From Saprospiraceae bacterium (GTDB lineage: Bacteria > Bacteroidota > Bacteroidia > Chitinophagales > Saprospiraceae), in contig JAEUUS010000072.1 of the NCBI GenBank assembly GCA_016787545.1, positions 1 through 43,314 of the forward strand: a DNA stretch of 43,314 bases. The letters are read 5' to 3'. The position numbers and the translations under genes are program-made. Positions 25,035 through 32,690 of this stretch are shown piece after piece. The notes below the pieces were generated by a model. That model did no database searches and was not told where the DNA came from. It saw only the letters and a program-made list of their open reading frames with translations. How positions within the stretch are numbered: position 1 is the stretch's first letter; each line of letters opens with the position of its first letter.

Positions 25035-25775
25035 TTAGGGTTTGGATAAAACGCCAATTTGGTGAATACGGAAGGTTTCCCGCAACAGTTGGGCAAAGGC
25101 CACTGCATGAGCCCCATCGCCGTGCAGACAAATGGTTTCGGCTCGCACGGGAATGGTTTGGCCATCGGCGTTGACGGTTTGCTGGGTTACCATTTGTAAT
25201 ACCTGACGGAGTACGTCGGCATCGTTTTCCAGCAAGGCATGGGGCATGGTTCGGGGTGTCAAACTGCCATCGGATCGGTAACTTCGGTCGGCAAAAACCT
25301 CGCTGCAGGTTTGGAGTCCGAACGTTTCGCCAACGGATATCAGTGCGCTGCCGCTTTGGGCGTACAACACCAGCGTGGGATCAGTTTCCAGGATGGCCTT
25401 ACAAATGGCAGTGGCCATTTCGGTATCCTTCCAGGCCATGTTGTAAAGGGCGCCGTGGGGTTTGACATGGTGCAGGCGGGTTTGGTTTTTTTCTGCCAGT
25501 TCTGCCAGCAGTTCAATCTGGTGTTTGACGATCGCGGTTATTTCCTCAGCAGGCAGTTGCATAGGTGTTCTACCAAAGTTTTCTCTATCCGGGAAGGATG
25601 GGTGAGCGCCAATTTTTACCCCGTGTTCAATAGCCAATGCTATGGTTTTCTGCATGATCTGTGCATCTCCGGCATGGTAACCGCAGGCAATATTCGCCGA
25701 GCTGATCAAGGGCATCAGCGCAGCATCGTTGGGCATTCCTTCGCCCATATCGCAGTTGAGATCGATGGAGGTCAA
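25035..25775 (-). CDS. pxpA: 5-oxoprolinase subunit A (LamB/YcsF family)
   Basis: PxpA works with PxpB and PxpC to open 5-oxoproline (pyroglutamate) to L-glutamate using ATP. The 246-residue length is normal. The start SIDLNCDMGEG, then ANIACGYHAGD (about 28-38), IGAHPSFPDRENFGR and HVKPHGALYN are the conserved blocks of the family, a metal-free TIM-barrel-like deacetylase fold. The only start that fits the family is a TTG at 25775; an in-frame stop lies a few codons upstream and no ATG is available. This non-standard start is notable. It is followed after 3 nt by the NRAMP-like gene. The partner pxpBC fusion lies 877 nt upstream past repeats. Confidence 0.93.
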   Translation of the reverse strand: MTSIDLNCDMGEGMPNDAALMPLISSANIACGYHAGDAQIMQKTIALAIEHGVKIGAHPSFPDRENFGRTPMQLPAEEITAIVKHQIELLAELAEKNQTRLHHVKPHGALYNMAWKDTEMATAICKAILETDPTLVLYAQSGSALISVGETFGLQTCSEVFADRSYRSDGSLTPRTMPHALLENDADVLRQVLQMVTQQTVNADGQTIPVRAETICLHGDGAHAVAFAQLLRETFRIHQIGVLSKP

Positions 25776-25783
25776 GTGGGTCG

Positions 25784-25847
25784 GTGTTTTAGTGTTTTAG
25801 TGTTTTAGTGTTTTGGTGGGTTGGTGTTTTGGTGGGTTGGTGTTTTT
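25784..25847. repeat. Short tandem repeats (GTGTTTTAG / GTGTTTTGGTGGGTTG)
   Basis: Three copies of GTGTTTTAG-like units lead into two copies of a 16-mer GTGTTTTGGTGGGTTG, immediately upstream of pxpA. It would lie in the pxpA leader. Confidence 0.75.
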
Positions 25848-25869
25848 AAGCGGTAGCAACTCTATGCTC

Positions 25870-25915
25870 AGCCCAGCGACCTTCCCCTTTTGAAGGGGGC
25901 GGAGGGGGGATGAGT
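25870..25915. repeat. GC-rich hairpin element
   Basis: CCCCTT/AAGGGG arms with a 3-nt loop sit inside a longer CTTCCCC...GGGGGCGGAGGGGGG stretch. It is similar in style to the elements in hsdR and at 42361-42520. Confidence 0.5.
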
Positions 25916-25930
25916 TTGGTTTTATTGGAT

Positions 25931-26200
25931 GCTTTTTTCCACAGTTGACGTCTTCGCCATATCCGTTAGGTTAAGTGTTTTTCTTCTGGCATTTCGCTCC
26001 GCCGTGGTTGTTGGCGAGGACGCCAACAACGGAATAAAACACTGGTTATCAAGTATGTTTAACCAAAAGTCAGTTCTCCTTTCCGCTGTTGGCGTCCTCG
26101 CCAACAGCTACGGCGGAGTGAGTATTTAAGCTTGTTTTCCCACTTGCGCACAAACTTAATGAAATGCCAAGCTAACCTGAGTTGTCATCCCGGGAACCGG
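25931..26200. repeat. Direct repeat copy 1 with two internal hairpins
   Basis: It is repeated with a 298-nt period at 26229-26498. It holds two perfect 10-bp hairpins: 26007-26030 with loop AGGA and 26085-26108 with loop TCCT. The two hairpins are near inverted copies of each other around a TTGGCG core. Confidence 0.9.
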
Positions 26201-26228
26201 GACCTACACAAGCCAGGTTGCGTGCTTA

Positions 26229-26498
26229 TTTTTTTTCCATAGTTGGCGTCCTCGCCATAGCCGTTATGATTAGTGTTTTTCTTCTGGCATTTCGCTCCGC
26301 CGAGGTTGTTGGCGAGGACGCCAACAACGGAATAAAACATTGGTTATCAAGTATGTTTAACCAAAAGTCAGTTCTCCTTTCCGCTGTTGGCGTCCTCGCC
26401 AACAGCTACGGCGGAGTGAGTGTTTAAGGTTGTTTTCCCACTTGCGCACAAACTTAATGAAATGCCAAGTTAACATGAGTTGTCATCCCGGTTCCCGG
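26229..26498. repeat. Direct repeat copy 2 with two internal hairpins
   Basis: Second copy of the 270-bp unit, nearly identical to copy 1. Its hairpins lie at 26305-26328 and 26383-26406. Point differences are concentrated at the ends. Confidence 0.9.
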
Positions 26499-26575
26499 GA
26501 TGACAACCCACGTTGATTTAAAAATGCAAAAAACTATCCAAAGGCACACACTTTCCATCAGTAAACAAAATTCTC

Positions 26576-26650
26576 CTTTGCGCCTTCGTGCCTTCGTGTC
26601 TTTGCGCTTTCGTGCTTTCGTGCCTTCGTGTCCATCCTTTGCGCCTTCGC
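26576..26650. repeat. CCTTCGTG-type low-complexity tract downstream of pxpBC
   Basis: About ten imperfect copies of an octamer-like CTTCGTGC / CTTTGCGC motif run up to the pxpBC stop codon. It is noncoding in the sense of pxpBC. Confidence 0.7.
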
Positions 26651-26652
26651 AG

Positions 26653-28251
26653 TCACCCTTCGAGCCTTCCCATCGTGAAAATGCACTTTTCCCCGGGCGC
26701 CCATTGAGCCACCTTTGGCAAATCCACCGCCGCTATTTGACCCACGCGCGGGTATCCACCTATGGTCTGACAATCCTGCAGGAGCAGAATAAGTTGTCCG
26801 GCCGGGGTACATTGGATAGTGCCCGGGGCAACTGCGGTAGACAGCAGTTCCCGGGTTGCGCTAAAGGTAAGCGGATCTGATTGTACGTGGCAACCCATGC
26901 GGTCAAAACGATGACTCATGGTGTAGTTTTGGGTGAAAAAACGTGCCTGACTCTCCGGACTCAACCACTCAAATTCCGGCCCGCGGTAAACCCGGATCCG
27001 GGCAGTATCTGAAAGGATTGGCCAGTCTGTTTTTTCAGGGGTTGCCCTGGCACCGTTACGATCCACGTACAGTGCATCTCCTTTTTTCAAGGGAGCGCCA
27101 ATACCGATCAGCGGATTCATACTTTTACTGTTCAGGATGATTGGCGAGTCAAATCCGCCTTCCACGGCCAGGTAACAGCGTATTCCGGATTGGTTGAATC
27201 TGATTTCCAGCACGTCCTGTGCCGTTACCTCATAAACCTTCTCCAGGGAAATATTTTGTCCGTTGATGGAGGCTGTTCCAGCACCTGCCAGGGCAATTTT
27301 AGTTGTTTTTTGCCACTGCAGCACGAGTCCACCCATGGTACATTCTATGGTGGCGGCCTGTGCTGCATTTCCCAGCAGCGCATTAGCTTTTTGATGGGCA
27401 TAGGTGTCCATCGCGCCGCCCACCGGTACGCCATAGGCCCGGAACCCTGTTCGGCCCAGATCCTGGATGGTGGAATATGGACCCGGTTTGAGCACCAGGG
27501 CATCGGCGGCAGCAAGGTCAGGCAGGAAGGTGGTGGCGCCGTGTTCTGTTTGTTCCCATTGCTCAAAGGTTCCTTTTGAAATGGCATAAAACTGCACTAA
27601 ATCGCCGGTTTTGAGCAAAAACGGGGTGTTTCTACGCCAGTCAAGCATTTTCAGTGGCGTTTTACCTATAATTTGCCAGCCGCCGGGGGAATCCAAGGGG
27701 TATATCCCTGTTTGCCTGCCGGCAATACCCACCGATCCTGCGGGTACGCGCGCACGAGGGGTGCTTTTGCGGGGCGTAGACAGTTTTTCATCAACCGCAC
27801 CCATGTAGGCAAATCCGGGCAAAAAGCCCATCATATATACTTTATAGGTGTCTTGCTGGTGCAGGGCAATCAGGGTCTCCCGTGAGACACCGTGAAAATC
27901 AGCCATGAAATCCAGATCCGGTGCAAAAGGCGCTTCATAACAGACCGGTATACGCAGCACCTGCGCCGGGAGGGTAAGGTTTGGGTTCTCGTTGGCCAGC
28001 TTGGAGTGCAACCATTGGCGCACCAGTTCAAATGCGGATATCGACTCTGCAACTGCTATTTTTTCCGGCTGATAAAAAACAGTGAGCGAGGCATAAGCTG
28101 GTACATTTTCCACCCATCCGGCAAATGGTTCCTGCCGGATGGCCTGGTCCAGCTGCAACACCTGTTGATGCAGGGCATCGTCCATTTGCTCGCCGAAAGA
28201 GATGGTTACGGCTGATTCCGAGAGCGGGTAGAGTAGGGGAGCCGGGTTCAT
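26653..28251 (-). CDS. Fused 5-oxoprolinase subunits B and C (KipI-KipA type)
   Basis: The 532-residue protein joins two subunits that are usually separate. Residues 1-~235 are PxpB/KipI, with GFLPGFAYMG at 142-151, STPRKSTPRARVPAGSVGIAG at ~158-178 and YPLDSPGGW at 184-192. Residues ~250-532 are PxpC/KipA, with LKPGPYSTIQDLGRTG at 254-269, GVPVGGAMD at 274-282, YLAVEGGFD around 365 and GGYPRVG near the end. Together with PxpA they hydrolyse 5-oxoproline with ATP. Fusions of B and C are known in other bacteria. The gene start overlaps the stop of the upstream 491-codon gene by four bases (ATGA), so translation is coupled. pxpA lies downstream on the same strand but beyond an 877-nt repeat region, so co-transcription is uncertain. 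Confidence 0.93.
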   Translation of the reverse strand: MNPAPLLYPLSESAVTISFGEQMDDALHQQVLQLDQAIRQEPFAGWVENVPAYASLTVFYQPEKIAVAESISAFELVRQWLHSKLANENPNLTLPAQVLRIPVCYEAPFAPDLDFMADFHGVSRETLIALHQQDTYKVYMMGFLPGFAYMGAVDEKLSTPRKSTPRARVPAGSVGIAGRQTGIYPLDSPGGWQIIGKTPLKMLDWRRNTPFLLKTGDLVQFYAISKGTFEQWEQTEHGATTFLPDLAAADALVLKPGPYSTIQDLGRTGFRAYGVPVGGAMDTYAHQKANALLGNAAQAATIECTMGGLVLQWQKTTKIALAGAGTASINGQNISLEKVYEVTAQDVLEIRFNQSGIRCYLAVEGGFDSPIILNSKSMNPLIGIGAPLKKGDALYVDRNGARATPEKTDWPILSDTARIRVYRGPEFEWLSPESQARFFTQNYTMSHRFDRMGCHVQSDPLTFSATRELLSTAVAPGTIQCTPAGQLILLLQDCQTIGGYPRVGQIAAVDLPKVAQWAPGEKCIFTMGRLEG

Positions 28252-29723
28252 TCCGGTTTGTTTTTGAGTCGGGGATTTTTGAGTTCTTCAGCTTTTTCCA
28301 TGAGCCAGCGCCATTCTGCGGCTTGTTTTTTCTCTTTGATCCTGCGAATCAGGGTATCAGCGCGTTTGGTATCGCCGGGTATGGAGGTGGAAAGTTGGAC
28401 GAGGAGGTTGAGGAAATCGGTGTTGATTTGGCGTTGATGTTCGGATAGGATTTTTGTTGAGGTTCTGGCAAGGTACATTTTGAAATTGTCAAGGCGGTAT
28501 GGTAGAAGATCTGATTGGGTTTCGTAGAGGGCTTTTAGATTTAAACGTTTAGTAACCAAATGATGGCTAACCGTAGAAAATGAATCTGGAATAGAATCAA
28601 GACATTTGTCGAATTCATTTTGGGCGAAATAGCAGGCTGCCATATTGAGTCTGTAGAAATCTTTTGTTTCATCCTCATCTATTATAACATTTTTGTATGT
28701 TTCTGTAAACTCTATGGCCCAATCAACCTCATTTACCCAAATGGCATTATTGCAAACGGCTAAATATGTTGCTGGGTGCAACATATTTCCATAATGCAAG
28801 TAACCTTTTACTAAATTATCTTTGTATAAAACATGTAAAATAATATTAATTTCCTTATTTTGCACATCACTGTTAAAAATTAACACACAAATATTTCTAA
28901 GGTAAGTATACAAGCCTCTTGTATTTGAAGAGGGTATGAAATCTTCATGTTTTTTAATAAGATTAAACAATGATTGAGCATCTTCAGAATCTATATTTTT
29001 CTTAATTAAAAGTAAAAATATTGCATGGTTAAGTTCAATAAGTTTGGCGGACTCTAAGAATTTTTGTGGAATTGATTGACAATCCGTTATTACAGATTCT
29101 ATATTTGGAATTTCAAATTTCGCAACTTTTTGTTGAAGTAGTATTCGATTAATTAATTCGAGTCGAGTCAACCACAAATATAACTCTAACGAAAACAAAA
29201 CATTTGGCACATTTAAGTCGCCTTTTAATTGGTTATGCAAACTATCTAAGTCATGTAGCTCATATTCCAATAAAAAATGCCCGTAAAGGTTCTGGCGATC
29301 ACTGACTTCAATGGATGGAATTTGTTTTTGAAGTTTGTTGATGGATTGAACGTACCTTTTTTCCAAGCCTCTTTTGAGCGCAATTTTGGCTAAGTCGAAT
29401 AGCTGTTGAAACTCGTTTTGATCCGAGAAGTAATGTTTAATTTGCAAAGTGCTTTTAACTATTTTGTGCACTTCCACCATGGCTTTTTCTAAACGGCCTT
29501 CTACATAGGTATCCTTTCCAAAAACTTTTTTAGATATTTTTTCCTTGTCCCAAACTTGTTTGTCTGGATTATCATTTATTTGCAGCAATACATCAAGTAA
29601 TATAGGGCAATATGCTTTAAACTTGCCGGAATTGAAGTAATCCACGTTAGCCAATTGCCTGGCTAATGCACGTTCTTCGGGGTTAAGGGTCTGGATCAAC
29701 TCCACCAATTGACTATCTTCCAT
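28248..29723 (-). CDS. Hypothetical helical-repeat protein coupled to pxpBC
   Basis: I do not recognise a named family. The 491-residue product is mostly helical and begins MEDSQLVELIQTLNPEERALARQ, an N-terminal block that looks conserved. A middle section is rich in Leu, Asn and Ile. The C-terminal part (TDFLNLLVQLSTSIPG and a Lys/Glu-rich helix) is reminiscent of TPR-like repeat proteins. The frame is open another 28 codons upstream, but the ATG at 29723 fits the domain start. The central half is clearly more AT-rich than the flanks. It overlaps pxpBC by four bases. The coupling hints that it shares expression with 5-oxoproline use; otherwise its role is unknown. Confidence 0.6.
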   Translation of the reverse strand: MEDSQLVELIQTLNPEERALARQLANVDYFNSGKFKAYCPILLDVLLQINDNPDKQVWDKEKISKKVFGKDTYVEGRLEKAMVEVHKIVKSTLQIKHYFSDQNEFQQLFDLAKIALKRGLEKRYVQSINKLQKQIPSIEVSDRQNLYGHFLLEYELHDLDSLHNQLKGDLNVPNVLFSLELYLWLTRLELINRILLQQKVAKFEIPNIESVITDCQSIPQKFLESAKLIELNHAIFLLLIKKNIDSEDAQSLFNLIKKHEDFIPSSNTRGLYTYLRNICVLIFNSDVQNKEINIILHVLYKDNLVKGYLHYGNMLHPATYLAVCNNAIWVNEVDWAIEFTETYKNVIIDEDETKDFYRLNMAACYFAQNEFDKCLDSIPDSFSTVSHHLVTKRLNLKALYETQSDLLPYRLDNFKMYLARTSTKILSEHQRQINTDFLNLLVQLSTSIPGDTKRADTLIRRIKEKKQAAEWRWLMEKAEELKNPRLKNKPE

Positions 29724-29826
29724 TGCAGTTGGAGAATACTTTGAAAAAAATGTTATTTTTTTGAGTGCCCAAAGGAAAAACCTTTGCATCAAAATACATT
29801 CATTCACACGTCAAAACAACTTGATT

Positions 29827-30993
29827 ATGGCAAAAATTAGATTTTTTGGACTGCTTTTTAGCTTTTTCTGCCTTCTGGCTACTAACTTGACACCGGTAAA
29901 GGCCGATGTCGGGAAGGGGAATTTATTGGTGGAGCCCTGTAGTTTACCCGCACCTGACAGCTTTAGAATAACGCAAGTAGGAGGAGACTTCATTAAACTG
30001 GCCTGGAAACCAATATTTCCGGGAGCTTTGCATCAACTGACCATCATGGAAAGTGATGGGAATGGGGGTTACGTCACTATTTTAGTAGAGAACAACGTGC
30101 CTGGAGATACATATAATGCAGATAATTTGATGCCAGGAACGGGGTACAGATTTATTTTAGCTACTAAATGTGCCTCTGGTGATCCTAGTGAGGTGAAAGC
30201 CTATATTGATGGGATAACGTTGATAGTAGATTTAGTGATTAGTGGAAGAAAACCTGTGAATCCAATCCCGGTTGGAAATTGCGAGTATATACCAGAAAGC
30301 TATGACTGGGTAGGATTTAAGGTTGCATCAAATGATGGAAATTTGAATAACGAAAATTATTTCGAGATACAGAAAGCTGAACCAGAAGGTTTAAATCCTA
30401 ATTCTAATTTTAGATTTCAGGTTAAGAGGCACCTCATAGAACACCCCTTTGTAGCAGCTGATGATGATGGTAATTGGCCAAACTGTGATGAACCTATTAT
30501 ACAAATTGTAGGAAAGAGTAGGTTTCGTATAGATAAGTTGATTAATGGAGGCCCAGCAAGAGAGATTATTGGATTTGTTGATTTGGGAAAAAATTTTTTT
30601 CCGCCCAGTTATTATGTCTGTCCAGATTATGATGATCAGGATTTTCCATGGAACCTTAATTATACTTTTGTTCCTCTCGTGTCACAAAAAACATATCCAC
30701 CTCAATTATGTGCAAATCGATACAATAGCGAAAACTTTGAATTGAGTTTGAAACTTCAACCCAATATATTTTATGACAATTTGGAGTTAAATCTTAATGA
30801 ATTCTCAGCCAGTCAAGAAGAAATTTTGGTTTCCTTCTTTAATAGTGTTGGACAACAAATTACGACAATTAAGGCAACTCTTCAAAGTTCGAAAATTATA
30901 CTGAATACAAGCAATTTAGTTCCAGGTTGTTATATCATTCGGATAGGTTCAAAGAATAGGCAAATTACCTTTAGAGCATTGAAACCAATTTGA
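29827..30993 (+). CDS. Secreted fibronectin type III-like protein with T9SS sorting domain
   Basis: A signal peptide (MAKIRFFGLLFSFFCLL..., residues 1-28) is followed by a fibronectin type III-like module at about 36-130. It begins PAPDSFRITQVGGDFIKLAWKP and ends GTGYRFILATKC. The middle part (130-310) is unassigned. The C-terminal ~75 residues (LQPNIFYDNLELNL, FFNSVGQQI, NLVPGCYIIRIGSKN) look like a type IX secretion C-terminal domain, although the usual YPNP start is changed to LQPN. The start ATG at 29827 was chosen because it opens the signal peptide. It is divergent from the pxpBC-coupled gene. The product is probably exported and surface-located; ligand unknown. Confidence 0.75.
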   Translation: MAKIRFFGLLFSFFCLLATNLTPVKADVGKGNLLVEPCSLPAPDSFRITQVGGDFIKLAWKPIFPGALHQLTIMESDGNGGYVTILVENNVPGDTYNADNLMPGTGYRFILATKCASGDPSEVKAYIDGITLIVDLVISGRKPVNPIPVGNCEYIPESYDWVGFKVASNDGNLNNENYFEIQKAEPEGLNPNSNFRFQVKRHLIEHPFVAADDDGNWPNCDEPIIQIVGKSRFRIDKLINGGPAREIIGFVDLGKNFFPPSYYVCPDYDDQDFPWNLNYTFVPLVSQKTYPPQLCANRYNSENFELSLKLQPNIFYDNLELNLNEFSASQEEILVSFFNSVGQQITTIKATLQSSKIILNTSNLVPGCYIIRIGSKNRQITFRALKPI

Positions 30994-31074
30994 AAACTAA
31001 AAATAATGACAAAAAATCTCCCCAAAGTCCGTATAGGATTTTTGAACAAAAATAAACTCAACGTTTACAAATAC

Positions 31075-32607
31075 ATGAAATTTTTTTCTTTCTTCCTAAT
31101 TTTACTATACTCACCATTGATGTCACAACCTCTGATACAATGGCAAAAAAACCTTGGAGGCTTTTTTGCTGATCAGGGAAGGTCAATCAAGGCTACACCT
31201 GATGGAGGTTATATACTGAACGGAGTAACATTGTCTGACAATGGAGATGTTTTTGGGAATCATGGTGCATATGACGTTTGGTTAATTAAATTATCCCAAT
31301 CAGGTTTGGTAGAATGGAAAAAATGCCTTGGTGGTACTGGGAATGATGTAGGGTACGAGGTTTGCCCTACTTCAGACATGGGTTATATTTTAACTGGACA
31401 TACCTCCTCAAATAATGGACAGGTTAGTGGGAACCACGGCGATCTGGATTGTTGGGTGGTAAAGCTGGATAAAAATGGAATTATAGAGTGGCAAAAGTGC
31501 TATGGTGGTACGGAATGGGACGAAGCCTGGTCGATCCAGCAGACTACAGATGGTGGCTATGTTTTTGCTGGCCGAACAACCTCAAATGATGGAGATGTAG
31601 TTGGATTTCATGGTGGACTAGATTACTGGGTAGTAAAAATAAATTCTATCGGAGTGATAGAATGGCAAAAGCCAATGGGTGGGGCCGGGGTAGATATTGG
31701 CTATTCTGTAAAACAAACTCTTGATGGCGGCTACATTGTAAATGGTGAATCTAATTCAAACGATGGTGATGCCAGCGGTCTCATTGGAAGTTCTGATTAT
31801 TGGGTGGTGAAGTTATCATCCTCAGGTGAGATTGAATGGCAAAAAATGTTGGGCAGTAGTAGCCTTGATCGTGGAAATGACATTATACAACTGCCATCGG
31901 GTGAGTATCTAGTTTTCGGACATATATCCTGGGGAGATGGTAATGTGACGTTGGCTTACGCTGGCTACGATTATTGGGTGGCTAAATTGAGTAATACTGG
32001 AGAAATCATTTGGCAACATACCTACGGTGGAACAGGTGAAGACTTTTCAAGTCAGATTAACCTGACCAAAGATGGTGGCTTTATTATGGTAGGCTCTACC
32101 AATTCCAAAGATGGAGATATTACAGACAATAATGGCGGTGTAGAGTATCTAATCATGAAAGCTGATTCGATGGGTCAATTACAATGGCAAAAAACATTGG
32201 GAGGAACCATGGCAGACAGAGCTTTTGGAGGAATACAAACCGATGATGAAGGCTTTATCCTGACGGGCTATTCCTGGTCGAATAATGGTGATGTGGGTGG
32301 AAATAAGGGTGAAAACGACTTCTGGATCGTCAAACTCGCTCCCGAAACCTCCGCCACCCAAACGCCCACTGCCATTCCACTCAACCTGTACCCTAACCCT
32401 GCCACTACCTGGATTACCCTGAATCTGCCCATTATTGAGCAAAATATGCAGGTAAATATCACGGACGAACAGGGTAAGTTGCTCCTTTCCCGCACCATCC
32501 GTACAGATGAAAAGCTGGATATTGCCGTACTACCAAGGGGTGTTTATTGGGTTACAGCAGTATCAAAATCTGGCCAGGTGTATGCAGGGAAATTTGTGAA
32601 GGGCTGA
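31075..32607 (+). CDS. T9SS-secreted propeller-like repeat protein, copy 1
   Basis: This 510-residue protein has a signal peptide (MKFFSFFLILLYSPLMSQ) and then seven repeats of about 58 residues. Each repeat carries a WQK-x-x-GG motif, a T-DGG-Y-IL-G strand, an SN-DGD turn and DYWVVKL. The pattern suggests a seven-bladed beta-propeller with Asp-rich, perhaps Ca-binding, turns. The last ~75 residues (LNLYPNPATTWITLNL through YAGKFVKG) are a type IX sorting domain. I used the ATG at 31075; the frame starts 23 codons earlier but that part is not a signal peptide. It is followed by two paralogues with the same plan, and a terminator palindrome follows each. Function is unknown; exported surface adhesin-like use is possible. 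Confidence 0.85.
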   Translation: MKFFSFFLILLYSPLMSQPLIQWQKNLGGFFADQGRSIKATPDGGYILNGVTLSDNGDVFGNHGAYDVWLIKLSQSGLVEWKKCLGGTGNDVGYEVCPTSDMGYILTGHTSSNNGQVSGNHGDLDCWVVKLDKNGIIEWQKCYGGTEWDEAWSIQQTTDGGYVFAGRTTSNDGDVVGFHGGLDYWVVKINSIGVIEWQKPMGGAGVDIGYSVKQTLDGGYIVNGESNSNDGDASGLIGSSDYWVVKLSSSGEIEWQKMLGSSSLDRGNDIIQLPSGEYLVFGHISWGDGNVTLAYAGYDYWVAKLSNTGEIIWQHTYGGTGEDFSSQINLTKDGGFIMVGSTNSKDGDITDNNGGVEYLIMKADSMGQLQWQKTLGGTMADRAFGGIQTDDEGFILTGYSWSNNGDVGGNKGENDFWIVKLAPETSATQTPTAIPLNLYPNPATTWITLNLPIIEQNMQVNITDEQGKLLLSRTIRTDEKLDIAVLPRGVYWVTAVSKSGQVYAGKFVKG

Positions 32608-32634
32608 TGGCATTGGATTGATAATCAGGCAACT

Positions 32635-32667
32635 AGACCTCGTAGATTTTTAAAACCTACGAGGTCT
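32635..32667 (+). terminator. Palindromic terminator after copy 1
   Basis: Arms AGACCTCGTAG and its complement CTACGAGGTCT flank a T/A-rich loop 28 nt after the stop (one arm carries a small change). The same structure follows copies 2 and 3. Confidence 0.7.
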
Positions 32668-32690
32668 GGGGCATAAAGCATTAAAACCTT

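Larger units (their letters stand above)
25776..26652. other. Repeat-filled gene-free gap between pxpA and the pxpBC fusion
   Basis: This 877-nt stretch holds no convincing gene. It contains the short tandem repeats, a G/C-rich hairpin element (25870-25915), two 270-bp direct repeats with internal hairpins, and a CCTTCGTG-rich low-complexity tract. Open frames in it are translations of the repeats. Confidence 0.8.

Noticed and set aside
25929-26427. 66- and 81-codon similar frames that look like paralogous small proteins
   Set aside because: Their similarity follows from the duplicated 270-bp noncoding unit and its hairpins.
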